64,000 bases of DNA, from contig JAVBKZ010000010.1 in the NCBI GenBank assembly GCA_031553755.1, forward strand, positions 1-64,000, written 5' to 3'. Under the pieces are notes generated by a model. That model saw nothing but the letters and a program-made list of their open reading frames with translations, did not search any database and was not told the DNA's origin. Numbering within the stretch: position 1 is the stretch's first letter; the number at the start of each line of letters is the position of its first letter. Positions 33,243-42,400 of this stretch are shown in pieces. This stretch comes from JAIRVZ01 sp031553755 (lineage in GTDB: Bacteria > Bacteroidota > Bacteroidia > Bacteroidales > Azobacteroidaceae). The translations under genes and the position numbers were made by a program.

Positions 33243-35453
33243 ATGGCAACAATAAATTTTTATTTAGATAAACCAGACAAAAAAGGGCTGTCTCCTATCC
33301 ATTTGAGGATAAACTGTAATGGCAACCAAGTAAAATTGGCTACAGGACAAAAAATTGCCCCTGAATATTTTAATAAGAAAAATCAAAGGGCGAATTCTTA
33401 TTACAGGGAAGCTCCCGAAATAAACCATTATTTATCATTCCTTCAAGACCGGGCAGATGAATTGTTACATTGTTCGAATAAAAAAACATTCTCCCCTACA
33501 GAAATAAAAAGCATATTAAACGAATATATTGATAATTACAAGGGGAATAATACGGTAAACTTAGTTAAGGAACAGCTTTCTTTATACGGTAAGTCTTTTA
33601 CATTCATAGATTTATTTGCAGGAGCTGGAGGCTTTAGTGAAGGATTCCTACAGGCAGAGATCAATAATAAATTCTTTGATTTTGTTGCTGCAAGCGACAT
33701 TAATGAAAATTGCGAATTAACCCATATTGTAAGGTATAATCATCAATTAGGATTAGAGACAGAGTTCCTTAAACAAGATATAACTGAACCTGATTTTATA
33801 GAAAATCTTTTAAGTAAAATAAAAGGAAAACAAATTGATGTTGTCTGTGGGGGCCCTCCTTGCCAAAGTTTCAGCCTAGCAGGGAAAAGAAAGAAATTCG
33901 ATAAAAAGGATGATTTATTCTCTCATTATCTAGAGGTCATAAAACTCTTACGTCCCAAATATTTTATTATGGAAAACGTAAAGGGTATATTGACAAAAGA
34001 AAATGGTAAAATTAAAGATTTGATAATTGAAGAAATCAATTCTATTATCGATCCGGAAGAAATTCCGTTATTAATTGATTTTGTCAGGAAAACTGTGAGG
34101 AAACATGAGGGTTCCTTTCTTTTAGAATGTATAATGAAGAAGATTGAGATAGAAAGGCTCAAAGAAAAAGACAAAGAATCTGGAAGAGAGAATTTTATCC
34201 GTTTTGTTGATAACAAATTTAGGCAATTAACACCGCAGATTGTAGATTACAAAACAAGCAAAACAGATCCTTGGATAAATACAATCCGGCATGGATTCAA
34301 TATTCTTGCACGCACTAAAGAATGGGAAAAATTAAAACGTAGCCTTATAAAAGAAAAGGACTTTTGTAATATTGACAATGATTCTTTTGTGAATGAATTC
34401 AATTTGTTCTTAACCCATATGGGGACAGAAAATATCATTTCAAAGATAGAGGGGGCATTCCAAGAACTAAAAGTACCCGTAAAATACAAACGTGAATGTG
34501 CAGATATTATTTCTGCTTTAAGGATATATACCGCAACTTTTGACGAAACCGTTGATATCTTATCTAAGTTGTGTAATAATGAAGAAAAAAAGGAATTGAA
34601 TACCATCCTCAAAAATATTCGGCTTTACAGGATAGAGAAACCATATGTTGCAAATGCATCAGACTATGGGGTACCCCAAAATAGGGAAAGAGTACTATTC
34701 ATAGGTTGCCGTAAAGACCAAAAACCAATATTAGCTATCCCGCCTACTGTGCCAAATAAAGAAAAAGTTTCAATATTTGAGGCTATCTATGATTTGGATT
34801 TTATTGGAAATAATGAAGAAGCCCATCATTATGAGTTGGTTGACATTAAAAACCAATTCAATGGAAGTTCAAAAAAAATGTTGGAATTATTAAAACTACG
34901 GTCAGTAAATGGAGAAATTAACCCAAAGGTGGGCAAAACATATGCAGATTGGTCTAAAGAAGGGCGGTTGATTGAAAGGTATAAACCCGTTAGCAAACCT
35001 TTTTATGTCCGCGATTTCAATGGTTTATCAAATGGTGAAAAATACTTTGATATACTGAATAACCATAAGACAAGTAACCAGAGCCAAGATGTTATAAAAC
35101 GCCTCGAAGTTATATTGAACAAAGGGGGTTATAAAAAGGCCCAATTAGAATTGGAATCTTGTGGGCTTAGTTCAAATAAGAGGAATTACAATGTACTAAA
35201 ACCAGGGGAACAAAGTTCTACTATAATGACAATCCCGGATGATTACATACATTATAATGCCCCAAGGGCATTAACAGTACGTGAAATGGCAAGGTTGCAG
35301 TCTTTTGATGATTCTTTTGTTTTTCAGGGGAAACGTTCTACTGGAGGTAATAACCGGAAATCTGAGGTCCCACAATATACCCTTGTCGGGAATGCCGTAC
35401 CTCCGCTTCTTGCAAGAGCCATTGCTGTTGAACTTTTAAAACATATCAGATGA
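33243..35453 (+). CDS. DNA cytosine-5 methyltransferase fused to an integrase-type arm DNA-binding domain
   Basis: 736 residues. Residues 1-100 (TINFYLDKPDKKGLSPIHLR, TGQKIAPEYFNKKNQ) look like the arm-binding domain of Bacteroidetes tyrosine integrases. The rest is a C5 methyltransferase: motif I FIDLFAGAGGFSEGF (from 121), PPCQSFSLAGKRKKF with catalytic Cys207, ENVKG (244), QNRER (479), and C-terminal LVGNAVPPLLARAIA. About 190 extra residues separate the ENV and QNRER motifs compared with minimal enzymes. It would methylate cytosine to protect host DNA from the nuclease whose ATG overlaps its stop by 4 bp. Confidence 0.92.
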   Translation: MATINFYLDKPDKKGLSPIHLRINCNGNQVKLATGQKIAPEYFNKKNQRANSYYREAPEINHYLSFLQDRADELLHCSNKKTFSPTEIKSILNEYIDNYKGNNTVNLVKEQLSLYGKSFTFIDLFAGAGGFSEGFLQAEINNKFFDFVAASDINENCELTHIVRYNHQLGLETEFLKQDITEPDFIENLLSKIKGKQIDVVCGGPPCQSFSLAGKRKKFDKKDDLFSHYLEVIKLLRPKYFIMENVKGILTKENGKIKDLIIEEINSIIDPEEIPLLIDFVRKTVRKHEGSFLLECIMKKIEIERLKEKDKESGRENFIRFVDNKFRQLTPQIVDYKTSKTDPWINTIRHGFNILARTKEWEKLKRSLIKEKDFCNIDNDSFVNEFNLFLTHMGTENIISKIEGAFQELKVPVKYKRECADIISALRIYTATFDETVDILSKLCNNEEKKELNTILKNIRLYRIEKPYVANASDYGVPQNRERVLFIGCRKDQKPILAIPPTVPNKEKVSIFEAIYDLDFIGNNEEAHHYELVDIKNQFNGSSKKMLELLKLRSVNGEINPKVGKTYADWSKEGRLIERYKPVSKPFYVRDFNGLSNGEKYFDILNNHKTSNQSQDVIKRLEVILNKGGYKKAQLELESCGLSSNKRNYNVLKPGEQSSTIMTIPDDYIHYNAPRALTVREMARLQSFDDSFVFQGKRSTGGNNRKSEVPQYTLVGNAVPPLLARAIAVELLKHIR

Positions 35454-36628
35454 GGACATTAACAAATTTAGAACAAGAAAAAATCAAAGTCCTAACAAAG
35501 AATCAGATTCCTTTGACGCTAATTGAACCTACAGAAACTGGTTTAAAAAAGTCAATTATGGATGCGACAGCTCCTGTCCGGAACTATTTAAAAGAAAATA
35601 ACATTCATGATTATGCCTACCAAAAACAAGGGCAAGAGAATAAAGTATTATTCGGGGCAAAAATTTATGAAGAAGCAAATATTGTAAATTCAACAGCTTC
35701 ACTATATCGACCACAAACCAAAAAAGGAGACCCCCGGATTTGGTTTTCTGGATTGACTAAAACAGCAGGTCCCAATGATATTGTTGCGATTATATATTAT
35801 GAGAATGAGCTCCATATTTTTAACCTTACAAAGTTAAATGTTGATGCATTGCTTAATTCTGTTATAAATAACCCACTAAAGGAATTACTAGGTGAAATAA
35901 ACGGAAAGGCAAGCCAAATTTCTAACGAATTATTGTCTTTATTAAAGGAAATTGCTGCCAGAGGTCCAATTGTATCAATGGTAGACGCTGACACATCGGT
36001 AGGTCGTACTTTAGAAACTGCATTGGGGATTAATATTAATTCTTCGAAACAACCCGACTATAAAGGAATTGAACTTAAATCTTATAGGAGTAATAGGGCT
36101 AACCGGAAAAACTTATTTGCACAAGTTCCAGATTGGGCACTAAGTAAATTCAAGAGTTCGGCAGAAGTATTAGATACTTTCGGATATCAACGGGGTAGTG
36201 ATTTCAAACTATACTGTACGGTATCTACAATTACACGGAATTCGCAAGGCCTTGAATTACGGTTAGACCAAGATATTAAGCAACTTATCGAGAATTCATC
36301 AAAACCGGAAATCGGAGACTTTGTTGTATGGTCTTTAGATACTCTCCACTATAGGTTGTTAGAAAAACATCGGGAAACTTTTTGGGTTGAAGCTAATTGT
36401 TCTTATGTTGATGGAAAGGAATATTTCCAATACACCCTTGTTGAACATACTAAAAAACCAATAGTTTCTCAGTTTGATTTGCTTTTGGACCAAGGGATAA
36501 TTACACTGGACCATTTGATAAAAAGAAATCCTAAAGGAAAAGTTGTAGAAAAAGGTCCCTTGTTTAAGATTAAACCCAGAGGAATAGACTTGTTATTCCC
36601 TCCAAGTGAAAAATACCATTTATTATAA
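35450..36628 (+). CDS. MvaI/BcnI-type type II restriction endonuclease
   Basis: 392 residues. The PD-(D/E)XK site is visible as QPDYKGIELKSYR (Asp203, Glu208, Lys210), preceded by SVGRTLETALGI, both hallmarks of the MvaI/BcnI family. That family cleaves CCWGG or CCSGG-like sites as a monomer; the specificity here cannot be read from sequence. Translational coupling to the methyltransferase (ATGA overlap) and the adjacent vsr form a complete type II system. Confidence 0.88.
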   Translation: MRTLTNLEQEKIKVLTKNQIPLTLIEPTETGLKKSIMDATAPVRNYLKENNIHDYAYQKQGQENKVLFGAKIYEEANIVNSTASLYRPQTKKGDPRIWFSGLTKTAGPNDIVAIIYYENELHIFNLTKLNVDALLNSVINNPLKELLGEINGKASQISNELLSLLKEIAARGPIVSMVDADTSVGRTLETALGININSSKQPDYKGIELKSYRSNRANRKNLFAQVPDWALSKFKSSAEVLDTFGYQRGSDFKLYCTVSTITRNSQGLELRLDQDIKQLIENSSKPEIGDFVVWSLDTLHYRLLEKHRETFWVEANCSYVDGKEYFQYTLVEHTKKPIVSQFDLLLDQGIITLDHLIKRNPKGKVVEKGPLFKIKPRGIDLLFPPSEKYHLL

Positions 36629-37241
36629 CAAAATAGAAATCCAGATTCTTCAAACGCTTCCAAAATGTATCTCTTAACTCACTTTGCGCACATAAACCTC
36701 AACAAACGTTGAAATTTAGTTGAAATCGAGTTATTTTTCCTGTTTTGGTTGATAAAACAGCTGTTTTTCGACTTTTAGATGTATACTCTTTCCCTGTAGT
36801 GCACTTTCCCTCTTGCAAGTTTAGCAAAAGGTCTCAACCTTTGCCTCATGTATTTCAGGAGCAGTGGTCGGCATAATCAAATAGATACGAGCGGATAGCT
36901 GCAAGGTGGGTTAATTTCAGGATAGTAAAATCGGGGCTTCCCCGTTTTTCAACAATTTGCCTTTCCTGAGAAAGAACAGAATTTTAAATGTTTTTCGTAC
37001 CATTTTACATAGAATATTAATGAAACAAAGTTACTTACTTCCTTTCAGGATTATGCTATGCAAATTACTGATAATTAGCGAATTAAAACTGTTTTAGTGG
37101 GCCTTTTTGAGCGGAATCCAAAGTCCCATGATTGGGCCACTGAGAACTTGCTTTGAAACGCTCTTTTTAACACTTCGAATTTAAATAAAAATCCCTAAAA
37201 CTCATTGAATTTCAGGATTTACTTTGGTTCTCTTTTTTAAC
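36629..37241. other. Decayed insertion-sequence and intergenic material
   Basis: No intact gene. At 36849 an ATG begins a short frame (MYFRSSGRHNQ) that resembles the start of IS1634-type transposases and soon hits a stop, so it is probably an insertion-sequence stub. The rest has no recognisable feature. Confidence 0.4.
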
Positions 37242-37258
37242 TTGTTGTCCTGATGGGA
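37242..37258 (+). repeat. att-like core repeat 2
   Basis: TTGTTGTCCTGATGGGA matches 39266-39282 at 15 of 17 positions, including the first 11. It lies just outside the integrase remnant and may be the junction between two tandem integrated units. Confidence 0.5.
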
Positions 37259-37371
37259 CAATTCACTTTATTATCTAACTTTACTTGTATTGATTTAAAA
37301 TACCCTGTTTGTAAGTGTTTTATAAAAATAAAAAGTAAAGAGAAATAAAGAGAAATCAAATGAAATTAAAA

Positions 37372-37398
37372 TTATTCGTCCCACCATTCGTCCTACAT
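37372..37398 (+). repeat. Arm-site-like repeat, left copy
   Basis: Contains two 12-mers, ATTCGTCCCACC and ATTCGTCCTACA, in tandem. Nearly the same 26-27 bp recurs in direct orientation at 39188-39213 with one substitution and one indel. It precedes the integrase remnant. Confidence 0.55.
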
Positions 37399-37442
37399 TA
37401 AAATTATTGTCATATTTGTCATGTTCAATTAAACATCAAGAT

Positions 37443-37868
37443 ATGGCATCTGTGAAATTTTACCTTTCTAGGGCAACATCTAAAGAAAAAACAGCGATTT
37501 ATTTTCGTTTTTACGATGGAGCGTATGAGATTATCAATGAAAAGAAAAAATATTTACCACTAAAGTACTCTATACAAATGAATCTATAGACCCTGTATTC
37601 AAGTAATCAAAAGTTCAATGACTATTATCAAAGAAGTTGCAAAACGTGCCGGGATAACAGAGCCGGTAAAAGTGGAAAAGACAAAAGGAGATTTAACTAC
37701 AAAAACATCAGTCCCAAAACATGAATTAGTTCATCCCACACCGCCCACAGGTCTTTCGCGACAAACACCTTTTTGGCAGATATTTCAATTATTTCCATTA
37801 TGGAGATTACCGGACATAAAGCAGAAAGTGCCTTTATGAAGTATATAAAAAATCAGCAAGGAAGATAA
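37443..37868 (+). pseudogene. Tyrosine integrase remnant
   Basis: From the ATG at 37443 the frame gives an integrase arm domain (ASVKFYLSRATSKEKTAIYF) that ends at a stop near 37589. From 37618 a second piece resembles the catalytic domain: KEVAKRAGITEPVKVEKTKG, then, after a frameshift, HTAHRSFATNTF and ITGHKAESAFMKYIK. The HxxR and GHK elements are recognisable. The central part is deleted and the catalytic Tyr is absent. Confidence 0.8.
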
Positions 37869-38105
37869 CGACCGGAAACTGATGACGCATCAATTCTTTA
37901 CAAAATATGCCGCAAGAATCCATATTTATCCGCCGTAGAAAATATTTGGCGTGAGTTCTGAATATAAAGGGAATCTCTGTGCCGAATTCCGCCTGCAAAA
38001 AGGAATCAGTATGGCTAAAGATTTTTATAGTAACGAATGGATAGCTTTACACATATGGGAATAATAAAATAATCCTGTTTTTCAAAATATTTATTTCGAA
38101 TAATA
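37869..38105. other. Remnant sequence between integrase and HigBA
   Basis: Short open stretches such as CAEFRLQKGISMAKDFYSNE suggest coding debris, but no family could be assigned. Confidence 0.3.
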
Positions 38106-38134
38106 TTGAATTCCAAAATTATTCATTATCTTTG
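38106..38134 (+). promoter_or_regulatory. Promoter of higBA
   Basis: TATCTTTG (38127-38134) with TTG (38106-38108) 18 bp upstream, 19 bp before the higB ATG. Confidence 0.6.
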
Positions 38135-38153
38135 TACTACGATAGATTAAAAT

Positions 38154-38453
38154 ATGAGAATAGTATCGCATAAAAAACTGATAGAATTTTACCAAACAAT
38201 CGGAAGAGAAGATTCTCAAACGGCATTGGAAAGATGGTATGAAATTGTTGAAAATGCCCAATGGAGTAACCTCTCTGATATAAAGGTCGACTTTCCTTTA
38301 GTGGACTATGTTGGCAACCAACATTATGTTTTCAATATCAAAGGAAACAAATACAGGCTTGTAGTGGTTGTTAAGTTTACTATCAAGTATGTTTTTATCC
38401 GTTTTGTCGGAACACATGGAGAATACGATAAAATTAATTGTTCAACCATATAA
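38154..38453 (+). CDS. higB: HigB-type mRNA interferase toxin
   Basis: 99 residues. RelE-superfamily HigB toxin that would cleave ribosome-bound mRNA. The family signatures are MRIVSHKKLIEFY, ALERWYEIVENAQW, VFNIKGNKYRLVV and FIRFVGTHGEYDKI. Full length, unlike the deleted toxin at 22051. The antitoxin gene starts 11 bp downstream. Confidence 0.92.
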   Translation: MRIVSHKKLIEFYQTIGREDSQTALERWYEIVENAQWSNLSDIKVDFPLVDYVGNQHYVFNIKGNKYRLVVVVKFTIKYVFIRFVGTHGEYDKINCSTI

Positions 38454-38464
38454 AATTGATATTT

Positions 38465-38821
38465 ATGATAACTAAAGAACAATATGAATTTGCGTTGGCA
38501 AAGGTAGAAGAACTTTTACCACTTGTTGGCGATGAAACCCCTGCAAACGATAAAAATGCTGTTGAACTTTCCGTTATGTCTGATATAATAATATCCTACG
38601 AAAAAGACAATTATCCAATTGGAAAGCCTTCTATTCCTAAATTGATAGAATTGTATTTAGAAGAAAAGGGAATGACGCAAAAACAACTTGCTTCCGAAAT
38701 CGGCGTAAGCCCTTCACGAATTAACGATTATGTTTCAGGCCGCTCCGAACCTAATCTTAAAAATGCCGGATTGTTATGTCGAACACTTAATATCCCACCC
38801 TCTATTATGCTCGGACTTTGA
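38465..38821 (+). CDS. higA: HigA-type XRE antitoxin
   Basis: 118 residues from the ATG at 38465. An N-terminal toxin-binding region (EQYEFALAKVEELLPLVGDE) is followed by an HTH_3 domain (KGMTQKQLASEIGVSPSRIN, VSGRSEPNLKNAGLLCRTL). It would neutralise HigB and repress the operon. A hairpin terminator follows directly. Confidence 0.92.
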   Translation: MITKEQYEFALAKVEELLPLVGDETPANDKNAVELSVMSDIIISYEKDNYPIGKPSIPKLIELYLEEKGMTQKQLASEIGVSPSRINDYVSGRSEPNLKNAGLLCRTLNIPPSIMLGL

Positions 38822-38832
38822 TAATTTACCCT

Positions 38833-38860
38833 CAAAGCCCTACCTCACTCAGGGGCTTTG
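38833..38860 (+). terminator. Hairpin terminator of higBA
   Basis: CAAAGCCC (38833-38840) pairs with GGGCTTTG (38853-38860). The downstream T-run is weak (TTGTTAACC). Confidence 0.55.
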
Positions 38861-38880
38861 TTGTTAACCTTATCATAAAG

Positions 38881-39215
38881 TTCAATCAGCGAGTATTTGA
38901 ATAAATTGGCCGCTATAAAGAATTTTATAGCTACTGACTTATTGACAGTTGGCAATGGTAGTGGTAGTTTTGGAACATGGGTGCATTAGCGTGTCGCAAT
39001 TTTGCGATTTGGATTGATGATAAATAAAGAAAGAAACAGAGAGGTCTCCCGAAGATTACAAAAATAGGCTAATCGAAGAAGAGCAATACGAAGATGAGAT
39101 AAAATTGGATAAAAGTATAAGGTCAATAAGCGAAAGTAAACTGATAAATCCTGACCCTGAAAAGTCGGAATTTTTATTTCAACGAATTTATTCGTCGCAC
39201 CTTCGTCCTACATAA
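38881..39215 (+). pseudogene. KilA-N domain protein remnant
   Basis: Across a stop and a frameshift the sequence reads GNGSGSFGTWVH, then ALACRNFAIWIDDK, the conserved core of KilA-N domains of phage and mobile-element proteins. Farther on a frame reads EDYKNRLIEEEQYEDEIKLD and ends at a stop overlapping the right arm-like repeat. No intact gene. Confidence 0.6.
39188..39213 (+). repeat. Arm-site-like repeat, right copy
   Basis: Direct copy of 37372-37398 with one substitution and one missing base. It lies 53 bp inside the tRNA-Gln att-like core. Confidence 0.55.
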
Positions 39216-39265
39216 CAAAAATATCTAAAATTAATCATTGAATATCAGGCGTTTATCGTTTTTTT

Positions 39266-39282
39266 TTGTTGTCCTGCTAGGA
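39266..39282 (+). repeat. att-like core repeat 3 at the tRNA-Gln 3' end
   Basis: TTGTTGTCCTGCTAGGA covers the 3' acceptor strand and part of the T arm of tRNA-Gln, a common integration target. Related copies lie at 32334 and 37242. Confidence 0.55.
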
Positions 39283-39339
39283 TTCGAACCCAGACAAGCA
39301 GAACCAGAATCTGCGGTGCTACCATTACACAACAGGACA
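39269..39339 (-). tRNA. tRNA-Gln (CTG)
   Basis: Minus strand. Acceptor arms TGTCCTG and CAGGACA pair. The anticodon stem GCAGA/TCTGC holds loop TTCTGGT with anticodon CTG. The T arm is CTGGGTTCGAATCCTAG. CCA is not encoded. Its 3' end faces the mobile region. Confidence 0.93.
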
Positions 39340-39401
39340 ATCTTTCGTGCTTTCGCAATTGAGGTACAAATATATGAATTTTTTCAGAAAAATTAAATTC
39401 A

Positions 39402-39436
39402 ATAAAAAAGGTCACAATGAAGTGACCTTTTTCTTA
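39402..39436 (-). terminator. Terminator of carB
   Basis: GGTCAC (39410-39415) pairs with GTGACC (39422-39427), flanked by A and T runs, so it can act in both directions. It lies just past the carB stop. Confidence 0.75.
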
Positions 39437-39452
39437 TTGATACAAGCAATTA

Positions 39453-42400
39453 TTAAATTTTATATTCTTGCCAACTTTTGATTTGTATATCGTTTTCTAC
39501 GATAGTACAGAAAGCTTCGATGAATGCTCCTGCCAAACGCGCGTTTGTAATCAGCGGAATATTGTGGTCGATAGCCGCGCGGCGGATTTTGTATCCGTTG
39601 GTAAGTTCCCTGCGGGTATGATTTTTAGGGATATTTACAACCAAATCAATTTTATGATTCGACATAATATCAATAATGTTGTTATCTCCTCCTTCATCCG
39701 GCCAATCGACTGTTGTCGCTTTGACTCCGTTTTCAGCTAAGAATTTTTGAGTTCCGGAAGTCGCGTATATGTCCATTCCTTTTTCGGCTAACATATGGCA
39801 AGCGTCGAGCATGTCGGCTTTCGATTTTGCTGCTCCGGAAGAAATTAAAACTCCTTTTTTCGGAATGTTATATCCGACAGCGATCATTGAAGAAAGTAAG
39901 GCTTCGTGGTAATCATCTCCGATACAACCAACTTCTCCGGTCGAAGACATGTCTACTCCCAGAATCGGGTCGGCTTTGTGTAAGCGGGTAAATGAGAATT
40001 GAGACGCTTTAACTCCGATATGGTCGATGTCGAATGCCGAACTGTCGGGTTTTTGATATGGAGCATCCAACATGATTTTTGTAGCCGTTTCGATGAAGTT
40101 TCGTTTTACTATCTTAGATACGAACGGGAACGAACGCGAAGCCCTCAGGTTACATTCGATAACTTTCACATCGTTGTTTTTCGCCAGGTATTGAATATTG
40201 AACGGTCCGCTGATATTCAGTTCTTTCGCGATCATCTTGCTCACTTTCTTGATTCTGCGGGCGGTTTCGAAGTATATCTTTTGGGCAGGGAATACCAAAG
40301 TTGCATCTCCGGAGTGTACACCCGCGAATTCTACGTGTTCTGAAATCGCGTATTCAACTACTTCTCCGTTTTTAGCGACGGCGTCGAATTCTATTTCTTT
40401 CGCGTTTTGCAGGAATTCCGAAACAACTACCGGATATTCTTTCGATACTTTAGCCGCCGCTTGCAAGAAGGTTTCCATGTCTTCTTTCGAATAACAAACA
40501 TTCATTGCCGCGCCCGAAAGTACATACGAAGGACGAATCAATACCGGGAATCCGACATGGTCTACAAAATCGTTGATTTCTTCCAAACTGGTCAACTCTT
40601 TCCATTTCGGTTGGTCAATTCCCAGCTGATCGAGCATGCTTGAAAATTTATGCCTGTTTTCCGCACGGTCGATGCTTATGGGCGAAGTTCCCAATATCGG
40701 GATGTGTTGACGATGCAGTTTCATCGCGAGGTTATTCGGAATTTGTCCTCCGACCGATACGATAACGCCTTTAGGTTGTTCTAAATCAATGATGTCGAGT
40801 ACCCTTTCCAACGAAAGTTCATCGAAATAGAGGCGGTCGCACATGTCGTAGTCTGTCGAAACTGTTTCAGGATTATAGTTGATCATTATCGCCTTATATC
40901 CCAATTTGCGGGCTGTTTGGACGGCGTTTACCGAACACCAGTCGAATTCTACCGACGAACCAATCCTGTATGCTCCCGAACCTAATACGATAACGTTTTT
41001 TTCATTCTTATAATAAGGAATATCACTTCCGGTAGTTCCGTAAGTCATGTACAGGTAATTTGTCAATTCCGGGTCTTCCGAAGCGATTGTATTGATTCTC
41101 TTAACCGCCGGAACGATATTGTATTGTTTCCTGATTGTTCTTACTCTCAAATTTTCTTTTTCCATATTGGCGGACGGGTCTTCTACGAAACGCGCGATTT
41201 GGAAATCTGAAAATCCAAGTCGTTTGGCTTCTTGGATCACATCGGCCGGAAGATCTTCAATCCTATTATAAGTTTCGAGTTTTTTCGAATAATCGACAAT
41301 ATTTTTCAAGCAACCCAAAAACCAATGGTCTATCTTTGTCAATTCGTGGATGCGTTCGATTGTGTAACCCGTTTCTAAAGCTTTAGCTATCGCAAAGATA
41401 CGCAAATCAGTTGGGTTAGATAATTCTTCGTCCAAATCTCCGAATTCGAGGTCTTTATTCCCAACAAAACCGTGCATGCCTTGTCCGATCATTCTTAATC
41501 CTTTTTGTATGATTTCTTCGAATGATTTTCCAATCGACATGATTTCTCCCACCGATTTCATGCTTGAACCGATTAAGCGGGAAACTCCTGTGAATTTAGT
41601 CAAGTCCCAACGAGGGATTTTTACGATAATATAATCAACGGAAGGAGCTACGTAAGCAGAGTTGGGAGTTCCCATTTCTCCGATTTGGTCGAGAGAATAT
41701 CCTAATGCCAGTTTGGCGGCGACAAACGCGAGGGGATATCCGCTTGCCTTGGAAGCCAAGGCCGAGGAACGGCTCAAACGCGCGTTGATTTCTATAATTC
41801 TGTAGTCATTCGTATAAGGATTGAACGCGTATTGGATATTACATTCTCCTACGATTCCGATGTGGCGAACAACTTGTTTAGCAATGTCTTCCAACATCGT
41901 GATTTGTTCTTTTGATAAAGAACAGATAGGAGCGACAACGATACTTTCGCCTGTATGTATACCTAACGGGTCGAAGTTTTCCATCGGAACAACTGTAAAA
42001 CAATGGTCGTTTTTGTCGCGGATTACTTCAAATTCGATTTCTTTCCAACCTTTCAAAGATTCTTCAACAAGTATTTGTTTGGAATAAGCGAAAGAACTTT
42101 CGCAAAGGACTTTGAATTCCTCAAGGTCTTTGCATATACCGCTTCCTAATCCTCCAAGCGCGTAAGCCGAACGAACCATAACCGGAAATCCGATTTTTTC
42201 GGCGGCGACAATCGCGTCTTCCATGCTTTCTACAGCTTGGCTGACCGGAGTTTTGGCTTGAATTTCGTTGAGCTTTTTGGTAAACAAGTCCCGGTCTTCG
42301 GTGTACATGATGGCTTCGACAGATGTTCCCAATACTTCAACTCCATATTTTTTCAGCGTACCGCTTAGACACATTTCTGTTCCGCAGTTCAATGCTGTTT

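Noticed and set aside
37081..37150. Possible hairpin around GTGGGCC / GGGCCAC
   Set aside because: Only five bases pair cleanly at each side and there is no T run or gene context to support a terminator.
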